From positions 64,001-128,000 of the forward strand of contig NZ_JAOWIF010000021.1 in the NCBI RefSeq assembly GCF_030332225.1: a stretch of DNA of 64,000 bases. Direction: 5' to 3'. A model generated the notes under the pieces. It had not been told where the DNA came from. It saw nothing but the letters and a program-made list of their open reading frames with translations, and did not search any database. Shown here in pieces: positions 38,878-48,130 of this stretch (its first letter is position 1; each line of letters starts with the position of its first letter). This stretch comes from Citrobacter sp. Cu233 (GTDB taxonomy: Bacteria > Pseudomonadota > Gammaproteobacteria > Enterobacterales > Enterobacteriaceae). The position numbers and the translations under genes were made by a program.

Positions 38878-39626
38878 ACAATCAAATTGTAGTGTATCGA
38901 CACGGGGCGATTGCCGAAGTGGTGATCAATCGGCCGGAAAAAATGAATGCCATGACGCCAGAAATGAGCGAAGTACTGGCGCGTTGTTTTACACAACTCA
39001 ATGATGATGAAGAGATCCGTGTAATACTACTTCGTGGCGAAGGCGAGCGGGCATTTTGCGCGGGTAGCGATTTAAAGGCGCTGGATAGTTACCCCTCCGC
39101 GGCCAATTTCCGCCAGCGTATCGATTACGGCACAACGGTACGTCGCGCCCGCAAACCGGTGGTTGCCGCCCTGAGAGGTTGGGTATTGGGCGGTGGTCTG
39201 GAAATGATGCTGGCGGCAGATATTCGTATTGCTGGCCATAGCGCCAAATTTGGCGCACCGGAGGTTATCCGTGGCTGGGTTGGAGGGGGCGGCGCATCAC
39301 AATTTCTTCCCCGTTTAGTCGGGTACGGTCAGGCGATGCGTTTACTGTTAAGTGGCGACAATATTGATGCGCAGGAAGCCTGGCGTATTGGGCTGATCGA
39401 ATATTTGGTGGCTGATGATGAGGTTAATGACGTTGCGATGATCTTGTGTCAGAAGTTGGCTGAGCATAATCCACTGGCGGTACAGGCAGTGAAAAGCGCT
39501 GTGCGGGGTGCATTGTCTATGCCGCTTGAAGCGGGGATGCAATATGAAAATGAGCTTACGACACTCTGTTTTGCGGTGGGTAATTACCAACAAGGAACGG
39601 CTGCATTCAGTAAACAGCGGCCATAG
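38874..39626 (+). CDS. Enoyl-CoA hydratase/isomerase (crotonase) family enzyme
   Basis: 250 residues. Oxyanion-hole segments are present as FCAGSDLKAL and GWVLGGGLEMMLAADIRIAG, and both usual catalytic glutamates have equivalents (GGGLEM and FGAPEVIRGWVGGGG). It should act on a CoA thioester: hydration, isomerisation or C-C cleavage. It opens the rightward operon of island B (crotonase, transporter, CoA-transferase and more), suggesting that the substrate is degraded as a CoA ester. Confidence 0.88.
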   Translation: MNNQIVVYRHGAIAEVVINRPEKMNAMTPEMSEVLARCFTQLNDDEEIRVILLRGEGERAFCAGSDLKALDSYPSAANFRQRIDYGTTVRRARKPVVAALRGWVLGGGLEMMLAADIRIAGHSAKFGAPEVIRGWVGGGGASQFLPRLVGYGQAMRLLLSGDNIDAQEAWRIGLIEYLVADDEVNDVAMILCQKLAEHNPLAVQAVKSAVRGALSMPLEAGMQYENELTTLCFAVGNYQQGTAAFSKQRP

Positions 39627-39768
39627 GGTATTTGTTTGCAAAGATAAATTATTGTGCAATCACATCGGCACACTAATCAATCGGATGGTAAAAAAAATGT
39701 AAGGCAAAACGATCTTCTTATTATGCTGTGAAGAAGAACATCTTACCCTATATGCAGGAGAATGTTCT

Positions 39769-41127
39769 ATGAGTCAGGCATCATCACAAGAATACAGGGC
39801 GAATAAAAATGTCAAACGTGCAATTTTTGCGTCGACATTGGGAACAATAATTGAATGGTATGATTATGGTCTGTATGCAGCCGCTTCCGGTTTAATTATT
39901 AATAAACTGTTCTTCCCGGAGATGAGTCAACTTGGGGGAACGCTGGCTGCATTTGCTACATTCGCTATTGGTTTTATTATCAGACCCATTGGCGGTGTGG
40001 TTATTTCTCATATTGGTGATAAATTTGGACGCAAACCGGCGCTTATTTTCTGTATTTCCATTATGGGGATCGCCACCGTTGGTATCGGTATTCTTCCGAC
40101 CTGGCAGACCATAGGCATATGGGCGCCGATATTGCTTATTTTCTTACGAATGTTACAAGGTTTCGGCGCAGGGGCGGAACTGGCCGGAGCGATTACGTTA
40201 GTTGCAGAGTATACGCCAATTCACCGACGCGGATTTTTTACGTCTATTCCCAATACCGCAACAAACTTTGGCGTACTCATTGCCACAATGACCTTTTTGG
40301 CCTTTTCGTGGGTGCCGGAAGAAACTTTATTGGGATGGGTATGGCGTATTCCGTTCCTGATTTCTGTGCTGCTGTTCGGCGTTGCGTTGTACATTCGCGC
40401 GAAGCTGGATGAAACCCCCGAATATGTCCAGGCAATGGAAAAAGCGCACAGTCAGAAACAACAGCAAAAAGCGCCGATCCGTCAGCTATTTAAAGAAAGC
40501 CCGCGTGAACTGCTGTGTGGTTTTTTTGCGATGGGAGGACACCAGGCTTTGACATATGTACTCAATACGTTTGCGCTAAGCTATATGATTAATACCCTGG
40601 GGATGCCTAAATCTGACGGGCTTATGGTATTAATTATCGCACTTTCATTTACTCTCATCTGCGGCCCAATCGGCGGCTGGTTATCTGATCGTTTTGGTAG
40701 TGCGAGAATATATATCTGCGGTGCATTATTTGCTCTTTGTTTTGTTTATCCCCTCTTTTATTTGGTCGATACCAAAGATACTTTACTGGCAACGCTGGGC
40801 GTCAGCATTATTTATGGTATCAGTTGGGGATGTACCGGCGGAGCGCAAGGCGCATTTTTATCTAACCTTTTCCCCACAAAATACCGTTTTTCAGGTATTG
40901 CGATGTGCAGGGAATGTTCAGGTGCTGTTATTGGTGGGCCGACGCCCTTTATTGCAACCGCATTAGTTGCACTGGCTGATGGCAGGCCGACCTGGGTTAT
41001 GGTTTATTTAGGATTCTTTTGCCTGCTCACTGCCGTTTCTGTCGGATTGGGGCAACACTTATCACGGCATCACAAGACAGAGCTGGTTTCATCGCCAATA
41101 AATGGGAAACAAATCTCATCAATTTAA
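39769..41127 (+). CDS. MHS-family (ShiA/KgtP-like) metabolite:proton symporter
   Basis: 452 residues, 12 membrane helices, major facilitator superfamily. The N-terminal GTIIEWYDYGLYAAASGLI and RPIGGVVISHIGDKFGRKPAL are hallmarks of the metabolite:H+ symporter subfamily (ShiA, ProP, KgtP, YhjE), which carries organic acids and zwitterions. AGGAG lies 8 bp upstream of the start. In island B it is the probable importer of the organic-acid substrate; shikimate-like acids would fit the shikimate-dehydrogenase homologue downstream. Confidence 0.88.
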   Translation: MSQASSQEYRANKNVKRAIFASTLGTIIEWYDYGLYAAASGLIINKLFFPEMSQLGGTLAAFATFAIGFIIRPIGGVVISHIGDKFGRKPALIFCISIMGIATVGIGILPTWQTIGIWAPILLIFLRMLQGFGAGAELAGAITLVAEYTPIHRRGFFTSIPNTATNFGVLIATMTFLAFSWVPEETLLGWVWRIPFLISVLLFGVALYIRAKLDETPEYVQAMEKAHSQKQQQKAPIRQLFKESPRELLCGFFAMGGHQALTYVLNTFALSYMINTLGMPKSDGLMVLIIALSFTLICGPIGGWLSDRFGSARIYICGALFALCFVYPLFYLVDTKDTLLATLGVSIIYGISWGCTGGAQGAFLSNLFPTKYRFSGIAMCRECSGAVIGGPTPFIATALVALADGRPTWVMVYLGFFCLLTAVSVGLGQHLSRHHKTELVSSPINGKQISSI

Positions 41128-41268
41128 TATTGTCGAAATTTAATTAACGCTAAACGAAATAATTCTACAGCTGCGGGTATTTCAATTCTGCCTCTTTGCG
41201 ATGGGCGTTTCTTCGGCGTCAATATACAGGTGTGGATTTATTTCAATGTTTTATTATGGAGAATTATT

Positions 41269-42876
41269 ATGCGAATTGTTACAGCGGATGAAGCCGTTTC
41301 GTTGTTATGTGACGGCGATACTCTGATGATCAGTGGGTCTGGTGCGGGGCATGCTACGCCAGAGGCATTGCTGGAAGCGCTGGAGCGTCGTTATCAGGCG
41401 CAGAATTCCCCCCGACAACTTACTGCGTTTCATCCGGTTGGTCTGGGCGATCGTACCTTTCGCGGGGCGTCGCGATTGGCATACCCTGGTTTATTAAAAC
41501 GGGTCGTCTGCGGCACGCTGGTTGATTCCCCGCCGCTGGCGAAAATGGCGCTGAATAATGAAATTGAAGCCTGGACATTGCCGCAGGGCGTACTCTCACA
41601 ATTGACCCGAGAAATGGCCGCCGGCCGGCCTGGCCTGATAAGCCATGTCGGGCTGCATACCTTCGTCGATCCTCGTCAACGCGGCGGTCGGCAAAGCGAG
41701 TGCTGTTCTGAGGAACTCGTTAGTCTGATAGAAATTGCCGGTAAGGAGTGGCTTTATTACAAGCCTTTTCACGTTGATATCGCATTTTTACGCGGCACGA
41801 CGGCGGATGAAGACGGCAATATCACCATGGAGCAGGAAGCTATTTTTGGCGACATGCTGTCGATGGCTCAGGCTACCCGGCGCAACGGTGGGTTAGTGAT
41901 AGTCCAGGTAAAACGCATTGCCAAACGCGGTACGTTACCCGCCAAAAGCGTCAAAATTCCGGCAATGCTGGTGGATTTGGTGGTTGTCGATCCCGGGCAG
42001 TCAGTCACCTACCAAAGTCCAAATGACCCGGCCTTTACCGGAGAACTGCGCATTCCGCTTGATGGATTCCCGGTACTGCCGCTGGATGAGCGTAAAATCG
42101 TCGCCCGCCGCTGCGCGATGGAATTGCAGCCTGGGGCGGTATGCAACGTTGGCTCGGGGATCTGTACGGGTATCGGTCTCGTCGGCGCTGAAGAGAATAT
42201 TCTCGACCAGATCGTCCTCACTAACGAGCAGGGGCTGATCGGCGGCGCGCCAGCCGCAGGTCTGGACGCTGGCGCGGCGCGTAATTATAGCGCGATGATC
42301 GATCAACCTTATCAATTCGATTTCTACGACGGCGGCGGCATTGATATCGCCTTCCTGTCAGCGGCAGAAATTGACGGCGGCGGTAGCGTCAACATCAGCC
42401 GTTTCGCCAATAAGCTGATTGGCGTGGGCGGATTTATCAATATTAGCCAGAATGCGAAAAAAATGGTCTTCGGTGGCACCTTTACCGCCGGAGGGCTTCG
42501 CGTAGCCTGTCAGGGCGGGCAGTTGCGGATTATGCAGGAAGGCGCGCATCAAAAATTCGTCAGCCAATTACAGCAGGTTTCCTACAGCGGTCCTTACGCC
42601 AGTCAGCGTGGTCAGGTCACGCTGTTTGTGACCGAACGCGCGGTATTCCAGGTGAAGGACGGTGAACTCGAGTTAATTGAAATCGCGCCGGGCATTGATC
42701 TGGAACGCGATATTTTGCAGCAAATGCGTTTTCGTCCTCGTATCGCAGCCGAACTGAAGTTGATGGACGCCAGGCTCTTTTCGCCGGAACCGATGGGATT
42801 GTCTGCGGAGATGGCGGTTAAACCCCGCTCATGTCACCCGCGACTGGCGTCATTATCCTCAAAGGTACAACCATGA
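41269..42876 (+). CDS. Family I CoA-transferase, fused alpha-beta (YdiF type)
   Basis: 535 residues joining both halves of a family I CoA-transferase, as in acetate CoA-transferase YdiF. The expected catalytic glutamate is Glu320 in LTNEQGLIGGAP, and the glycine-rich MISGSGAGHATPEALLEALE opens the first half. It should move CoA from acetyl-CoA or succinyl-CoA to the pathway acid, activating it without ATP. Start at 41269 follows GGAG; a longer reading at 41230 lacks support. It overlaps the next gene by 4 bp (ATGA). Confidence 0.88.
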   Translation: MRIVTADEAVSLLCDGDTLMISGSGAGHATPEALLEALERRYQAQNSPRQLTAFHPVGLGDRTFRGASRLAYPGLLKRVVCGTLVDSPPLAKMALNNEIEAWTLPQGVLSQLTREMAAGRPGLISHVGLHTFVDPRQRGGRQSECCSEELVSLIEIAGKEWLYYKPFHVDIAFLRGTTADEDGNITMEQEAIFGDMLSMAQATRRNGGLVIVQVKRIAKRGTLPAKSVKIPAMLVDLVVVDPGQSVTYQSPNDPAFTGELRIPLDGFPVLPLDERKIVARRCAMELQPGAVCNVGSGICTGIGLVGAEENILDQIVLTNEQGLIGGAPAAGLDAGAARNYSAMIDQPYQFDFYDGGGIDIAFLSAAEIDGGGSVNISRFANKLIGVGGFINISQNAKKMVFGGTFTAGGLRVACQGGQLRIMQEGAHQKFVSQLQQVSYSGPYASQRGQVTLFVTERAVFQVKDGELELIEIAPGIDLERDILQQMRFRPRIAAELKLMDARLFSPEPMGLSAEMAVKPRSCHPRLASLSSKVQP

Positions 42877-43709
42877 AGCCGATGGTCATTAATGGCAGCA
42901 CCCGGCTGTATGGCATCGCAGGCGACCCGGTTGCCCAGGTCAAAACCCCGGAGCTGTTGAATTCATTTTTTCAGCAAACCGGCATTAATGCGGTCTGCGT
43001 ACCGCTACAGGTGGCGACGAGCGGGTTTGAAGCCAGTCTGCGCGGCGTAATGCAGTTGAGTAATCTGGATGGTCTGGTGATCACCGTCCCGCATAAAGTC
43101 CGCGCCTGTGCGCTGACGGAATCCCTTTCTGCAGAGGCGCAGCGCGTGGGAGCCGTCAATGTACTACGTCGTTGTGAAGATGGCGGATGGCATGGCGATA
43201 TGTTTGACGGAACGGGGCTTATTGTTGGCCTGCTCAGGCAGGGCTTTGTACTGAAAGGGCAGCATGTTAAGCAACTCGGCGCTGGCGGGAGCGGCGCTGC
43301 CGTTGCGTTTGCTCTGCTGGCGGCGGGAGCGGCGTCTGTCACTCTGTGCGATCCTGACGACAACGCGGCGCAGGCGCTGGCACAACGCATTAACGCCAGC
43401 TATTCGCAACACCCCGCTCGCGTCAGCGACGCCCCGGCTGAACTGGTGGGCATTGACCTGCTGATCAACTGTTCCCCCATAGGTATGAAACCTGATGACG
43501 GCCTGCCTGCGCCATTCGCTGACTTCAGTCCATCGTTGCAGGTCGTGGATATCATTATGCACCCTGCTGAAACCCCTCTGCTTGCCCATGCCCGACGTGC
43601 GGGCTGTCATGCTGTCAATGGCAAACCGATGATTGAGGGACAACTGGCGGAGTTTATTCATTTCTTTGGTTTGGCCGATAAGGAGTCGCTATGCGCCCGC
43701 TCACGCTGA
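42873..43709 (+). CDS. Shikimate/quinate dehydrogenase-like protein (AroE/YdiB family)
   Basis: 278 residues with both AroE domains. Catalytic pair: Lys75 (TVPHK) and Asp112 (GDMFDGTG, for GDNxDGxG). The N-terminal substrate motif, SxS in AroE, is changed to Val-Lys-Thr (AQVKTPELL). The nucleotide loop is GAGGSGAAVAFALLAAGA, with strand-2 end LCDPD, whose acid residue favours NAD over NADP. A catabolic NAD-dependent dehydrogenase for a shikimate/quinate relative is likely, not biosynthesis. Start by ATGA overlap with the CoA-transferase. Confidence 0.85.
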   Translation: MKPMVINGSTRLYGIAGDPVAQVKTPELLNSFFQQTGINAVCVPLQVATSGFEASLRGVMQLSNLDGLVITVPHKVRACALTESLSAEAQRVGAVNVLRRCEDGGWHGDMFDGTGLIVGLLRQGFVLKGQHVKQLGAGGSGAAVAFALLAAGAASVTLCDPDDNAAQALAQRINASYSQHPARVSDAPAELVGIDLLINCSPIGMKPDDGLPAPFADFSPSLQVVDIIMHPAETPLLAHARRAGCHAVNGKPMIEGQLAEFIHFFGLADKESLCARSR

Positions 43710-44554
43710 CTCCGCAACATCTTTCCCTGAACACTGCCACGTTAGGGCCTGGCGCGTCGCTGCATGATGCCGTTCAGGGATGTGTGAAATACGGTTTTGG
43801 CGGCATCGCTCCCTGGCGCGACAAAGTGGCGGAAATCGGCTTATCCCAGGCCAGTCGTCTGATTCGTGATGCGGGATTACAGGTGAGCGGATTGTGCCGT
43901 GGCGGAATGTTTTCTGCTGCCAGTCGTACTGAACGTGAAAAAATTCGTGCGGATAATCTGCGGGCGATTGACGAAGCCGCAGCGCTGGATGCTGCTTGTC
44001 TGGTGCTGGTGGTCGGTGGTTTGCCTGCCGGTTCCAGAGATCTGGACAACGCCCGACAGCAGGTTGAAGACGGCATCGCCGATATGCTGGAACATGCGCG
44101 CATGGCAAATGTTCGCCTGGCGATTGAACCGTTGCACCCAATGTATGCAGGCGATCGCGCCTGCATCAACACACTGGCGCAGGCGCTGAGTTTGTGCGAA
44201 CGGTTGGGGGCCGATGTTGGTATTGCCGCTGACGTTTACCACATCTGGTGGGATCCCGATATTGTCACGCAACTTCAGCGAGCAGCCAATATGCAGCGTC
44301 TGCTGGCTTTTCATCTCAGTGACTGGCTGGTGCCTACCCGCCACCTGTTGACCGATCGCGGCATGCCGGGCGATGGCGTCATCAATCTTTCTCATTTATG
44401 TCAAACCGTTGCCGACACTGGTTATCAGGGGCTTTATGAGGTGGAGATTTTCTCTGCGGAAAACTGGTGGCGACAACCGGTAGATACAACCTTAAGCACT
44501 CTCGTTACACGCCTGGAACATCTTAATAATACAGGAGATCGTCATGAAGATTGA
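43691..44554 (+). CDS. TIM-barrel sugar isomerase/epimerase family protein (AP-endonuclease-2 fold)
   Basis: 287 residues, xylose-isomerase-like TIM barrel (IolE, hydroxypyruvate isomerase and 3-dehydroshikimate dehydratase share this fold). Probable metal ligands: Glu in AIEPLHPMYAG, Asp/His in IAADVYHIWWDPD, His in LAFHLSDWL, Glu in GLYEVEIF. AAGGAG before the start; overlaps the previous gene by 19 bp. Isomerase, epimerase or dehydratase action on the dehydrogenase product would fit; the family cannot be narrowed by eye. Confidence 0.83.
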   Translation: MRPLTLTPQHLSLNTATLGPGASLHDAVQGCVKYGFGGIAPWRDKVAEIGLSQASRLIRDAGLQVSGLCRGGMFSAASRTEREKIRADNLRAIDEAAALDAACLVLVVGGLPAGSRDLDNARQQVEDGIADMLEHARMANVRLAIEPLHPMYAGDRACINTLAQALSLCERLGADVGIAADVYHIWWDPDIVTQLQRAANMQRLLAFHLSDWLVPTRHLLTDRGMPGDGVINLSHLCQTVADTGYQGLYEVEIFSAENWWRQPVDTTLSTLVTRLEHLNNTGDRHED

Positions 44555-45932
44555 TAATACGCTGACGCCTCATGATTTGCTGCCCGCGATTGAACGTATG
44601 TGGGACGCCTCTGCCGGGAAAATCATTGCGATTGACGCCAGCGCCGATCGTACCAAAGGCGCACCTGTACATACCATTGCCGGACGTTATCAACCAAAAG
44701 GGTGGACGGACTGGACGCAGGGTTTTGAGTACGGCAGCGCGTTATTGCAGTTTGACGCTACAGGCGAGCGCTCGTTTCTGGAAACGGCGCTGGCGCGTAT
44801 TCGTCACGATATGCCGCAGCACATCACTCATTTCGGCGTACACGATCATGGCTTTAATCAAATCAGCACTTATGGGCAGTTACTGCGCCTGATGGCGGAA
44901 GGAAAACTGCCGACAGACCCGGGCGTCAGGGACTATTACCAGTTAGCCGTTCGCTGTTCCGGGGCGGTACAGGCCTATCGCTGGACCGATCTGGGCGATG
45001 GACAGGGATACATCCACTCTTTCAACGGCGCGCATTCATTATTCATTGATACCTTACGTACCCTACGCACGCTGCTGTTGGCGCACAGCCTGGGGCATGT
45101 CATGAAAATTGAGGGTGATGTGGCGATCTCTTTGTTGGATCGGGCGCTGACGCATGCGCTCACCAGCGCGCGCTACTGCATTTTCTATGGCGAAGGGCGG
45201 GATATTTACGACATTCGCGGCAGAACGGCGCACGAAGCTATCTTCAACCCGCGTAACGGCGCATTCCGCTGCGTGGGGACACAGCAAGGGTATTCGGGTT
45301 TCTCTACCTGGACTCGTGGTTTGAGTTGGGCCATGTGCGGTTTCGCGGAAATACTGGAATATCTCCAGGTATTGCCTGCAGAAAAATGGCAAACAGAACG
45401 GGATAAACCCACCACGATGGCGACGCTGGAAAAGGCCGCTGCCGCTGTGTGTGATTTTTATCTCGATTTTACTCTGTGGGACGGTATCCCCTACTGGGAT
45501 ACCGGCGCGCCAGGTCTGGCGACGGTGGATGCGCCCTACGATCGTGAATCTGATCCTGAAAATGCAGTCGAACCCGTGGACAGCTCCGCGGCGGCGATTG
45601 CGGCGCAAGGCTTACTTCGGTTTGCGGCCTGGCTTCGCGCCAGCGGGCACACGGGCGCAGATCGTTATCATCAGGCCGGGTTGTCGGTGCTGAGAACGCT
45701 ACTGGATGACCGCTACCTGAGTCTGGACAGGCAGCACCAGGGGCTTTTGCTGCATAGCCAGTATCATCGGCCCAACGGTTGGGACTACGTGCGTTCCGGG
45801 CATAAAAACCCGTTCGGCGAAGCGACTATGTGGGGAGATTACCATCTGCGCGAGCTGGCGCTTTATGTTCAGCGTCTGGCCAACAACGAACCCTATGTCG
45901 CTTTTTTCAGCGCGGCAGGAGGTGAGCAATGA
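44544..45932 (+). CDS. GH88-like glycoside hydrolase (unsaturated glucuronyl hydrolase family)
   Basis: 462 residues forming an (alpha/alpha)6-barrel protein of the GH88/GH105 group; recognisable segments are GFEYGSALLQFDATGE, HFGVHDHGFNQISTYGQLLR, GYIHSFNGAHSLFIDTLRTL and WDGIPYWDTGAPGL. GH88 enzymes hydrate the C4-C5 double bond of unsaturated uronic acids, releasing the aglycone. There is no signal peptide, so it acts on an imported small molecule in the cytoplasm. ATGA overlap with the next SDR. Confidence 0.83.
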   Translation: MKIDNTLTPHDLLPAIERMWDASAGKIIAIDASADRTKGAPVHTIAGRYQPKGWTDWTQGFEYGSALLQFDATGERSFLETALARIRHDMPQHITHFGVHDHGFNQISTYGQLLRLMAEGKLPTDPGVRDYYQLAVRCSGAVQAYRWTDLGDGQGYIHSFNGAHSLFIDTLRTLRTLLLAHSLGHVMKIEGDVAISLLDRALTHALTSARYCIFYGEGRDIYDIRGRTAHEAIFNPRNGAFRCVGTQQGYSGFSTWTRGLSWAMCGFAEILEYLQVLPAEKWQTERDKPTTMATLEKAAAAVCDFYLDFTLWDGIPYWDTGAPGLATVDAPYDRESDPENAVEPVDSSAAAIAAQGLLRFAAWLRASGHTGADRYHQAGLSVLRTLLDDRYLSLDRQHQGLLLHSQYHRPNGWDYVRSGHKNPFGEATMWGDYHLRELALYVQRLANNEPYVAFFSAAGGEQ

Positions 45933-46711
45933 GTTCGTTATGTTCCATTCGTGTCGCCCTGATCACCGGAGGGCGTCGGGGAATTGGTCTTGCCATCGCC
46001 AGACGGCTGGCAAGAGATGGTTATCACATTGCGATTACCGGTAGCGGTGATGCTGACGACGCCACGCACGCCGCTATAGCGCAGCTGGAAAACTGCGGTA
46101 TACAGGCCGGTTATTTCGCCAGCGATATCGCCGATATTACGCAGCATGACCTGCTGCTTGATCGGGTCGAGCAACAACTGGGAGCCGTTTCCGTGCTGGT
46201 TTCCAATGCCGGTATTGCACCGCCTGAAAGGCTTGATGTACTTGAAACCTCCGGGGCTAATTTCGACTCGGTGATGAACACCAACCTGCGCGGGGCGTTT
46301 TTTCTCTCCCAGGCAATGGCCCGACGAATGCTTACCCGCCCGACTGCCGAAGGTGAACGCAGTATTGTCTTCATCACTTCTTGTTCTGCGGAAATGGCGT
46401 CGGTCAATCGGCTGGAGTACTGCATCTCGAAAGCCGGATTGTCAATGGTCGCTCAGGGGCTGGCAACACGGCTTGCGGCGGACGGCATCGGCGTTTTTGA
46501 AATCCGTCCAGGCATTATCCGCACCGATATGACCGCCAACGTGAATGAAAAATATGACCGCTTGATCGGCGAAGGAACGGTGCCCGCCCGACGCTGGGGA
46601 AAAGGCGATGACATCGCTGCGGCGGTTAGCATGGTGCTGAAACCAGATGCGTTTTTCGCCACTGGCTCAGTCATTCACGCTGACGGCGGATTAACATTAC
46701 AACGTCTTTAA
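45929..46711 (+). CDS. Short-chain dehydrogenase/reductase (FabG-like) of island B
   Basis: 260 residues, classical SDR: ALITGGRRGIGLAIARRLA cofactor loop, SNAGIAPPE, catalytic Ser (ITSCSAEMAS), Tyr-x3-Lys (LEYCISK) and PGIIRTDMTA. This is the second SDR of the cluster and is translationally coupled to the GH88 gene. It could oxidise a 3-hydroxyacyl-CoA or an alcohol on the ring or sugar portion of the substrate. Confidence 0.88.
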   Translation: MSSLCSIRVALITGGRRGIGLAIARRLARDGYHIAITGSGDADDATHAAIAQLENCGIQAGYFASDIADITQHDLLLDRVEQQLGAVSVLVSNAGIAPPERLDVLETSGANFDSVMNTNLRGAFFLSQAMARRMLTRPTAEGERSIVFITSCSAEMASVNRLEYCISKAGLSMVAQGLATRLAADGIGVFEIRPGIIRTDMTANVNEKYDRLIGEGTVPARRWGKGDDIAAAVSMVLKPDAFFATGSVIHADGGLTLQRL

Positions 46712-46729
46712 GACGCAGGGAGACAGCGT

Positions 46730-47203
46730 ATGGATAAGATTTTACCCGCGACGGAAAAGCGGCTGTCGGCTGGTGAGTATGGTTACGACAGTTTGCAGCC
46801 TGGCGATTACTGGCACACCTCAGCCATTACTGTGACAGAAGCGCATATTGTTGCCTTTGCTGGCATTACAGGCGATTTTTTTGATGTGCACATGGACGAC
46901 GAGTTTGCCCGTCAGCAGGGGTTTCCTGGCCGTATTGCTCATGGCTTATTAGGATTAGCGCTGACCGATGGTTTGAAAACCCGTTGCACGGTGCGGTTGC
47001 GCGGCATCGCGACATTAGGCTGGAACTGGTCATTCTGCGCACCTTTACTGCCCGGTGACCGTATTTCCGCACGCATCTGTGTTGTGAAAAAACGCCCAAC
47101 GAAGAATAGCGAGCGCGGGATTGTTACGTTCGCGTTGCAAGTCATCAACCAGCAGGACGTCGTTATTCAGCAGGGCGAAACGTTACTTATGATGCAATAC
47201 TGA
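46730..47203 (+). CDS. MaoC-family (R)-specific hydratase-like protein
   Basis: 157 residues, hot-dog fold. The MaoC hydratase-2 motif is ITGDFFDVHMDDEFA: the catalytic Asp and His are kept while the usual Asn-Pro is Phe-Asp. It is the last enzyme gene of the operon, 18 bp after the SDR, with GGGAG before the start. Together with the crotonase gene it gives two hydratases in the operon, hinting at two distinct hydration or dehydration steps. Confidence 0.85.
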   Translation: MDKILPATEKRLSAGEYGYDSLQPGDYWHTSAITVTEAHIVAFAGITGDFFDVHMDDEFARQQGFPGRIAHGLLGLALTDGLKTRCTVRLRGIATLGWNWSFCAPLLPGDRISARICVVKKRPTKNSERGIVTFALQVINQQDVVIQQGETLLMMQY

Positions 47204-47401
47204 TACATCTATAAGAGGGCGCGATTCGCTTACTGTGCGCTCTCTTTTTCTTCACCAACATGTCTTCTGACGTTGCTTCTGTCAGAGTTTTTGCTATCTC
47301 CCTGAAAAAGTGCTAAAGATTTTACGCCGATATCAGCTGTTCAGGCGCTGTATTCAAATTATGATGAAGTTGAATATCGGAGCCAGACTCAGGGAGGGAT
47401 T

Positions 47402-48055
47402 GTGTCAATACCAGATCAGAAACAGAGTGCGACAGTAAACAGCACCATGCAGGATAAGATCAAAGAACTTACTCGTAACTTACTGATTGCGCATGGCTAC
47501 CATAAAACAACGTTCGGCGTGATTGCCAAAGCGTTACAGGTGACGACGACCAATATTCATTACCACTTCGGTAATAAAAATAACCTTGTTGAGATTGTGG
47601 TCAGTGAATATGTCGCTGAAGCCAAAAAAAAACAAAGCACTATTTGGCTGGATAAAACCACAACGCTGGAACAAAAAGTGTCTAATGTGGTGGCATATAA
47701 CTACCAGCTTTACAAAAAATATAATCCGGATGGCGAGGGATGTCATCCGTGGAGCCTTATTGGTCGGTTACGTCTGGAAAAGGATGTACTTACAGAAGAA
47801 ATGTGCCGTTCTCTTGCATCATTTACTCAACTTATGCAGGATGTTATTGGTCAGGCCGTTGAATACGCCTGGCAGCAGGGGCAATTAAAAGCGGATACGC
47901 CGCGTCAGGATCTGGTCCTGCTTCTCACTCATCTGGTAGACAGCTCATCGGTTTTTGCGCAAGACTCGGGAAGCTTTAGCCGACTTGAACAATTCTTCAA
48001 TGCCTTCTGCCGCGTGGTTCTGTCCATGTATATGGTTAAACCTTCCGCAAATTGA
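47402..48055 (+). CDS. TetR-family transcriptional regulator of island B
   Basis: 217 residues: N-terminal HTH (LLIAHGYHKTTFGVIAKALQ, VTTTNIHYHFGNKNNLVEIVV) and an all-helical ligand domain. The start is GTG at 47402 behind AGGGAGG. Separated from the MaoC gene by 198 bp, it may have its own promoter. It is the only regulator in island B and the natural candidate for the 22-bp palindrome at 38661-38682. The inducer is unknown. Confidence 0.88.
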   Translation: MSIPDQKQSATVNSTMQDKIKELTRNLLIAHGYHKTTFGVIAKALQVTTTNIHYHFGNKNNLVEIVVSEYVAEAKKKQSTIWLDKTTTLEQKVSNVVAYNYQLYKKYNPDGEGCHPWSLIGRLRLEKDVLTEEMCRSLASFTQLMQDVIGQAVEYAWQQGQLKADTPRQDLVLLLTHLVDSSSVFAQDSGSFSRLEQFFNAFCRVVLSMYMVKPSAN

Positions 48056-48130
48056 TTCCGCAGAGGCATGGCGTTGACGCTTCCGGCAGTTACTGTCATT
48101 CGCGCCTGAACTCTCTGTCGGCATAACCCG

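Noticed and set aside
48056..48130. Terminator between the TetR gene and phnP
   Set aside because: No clear stem followed by a T-run was found on either strand.
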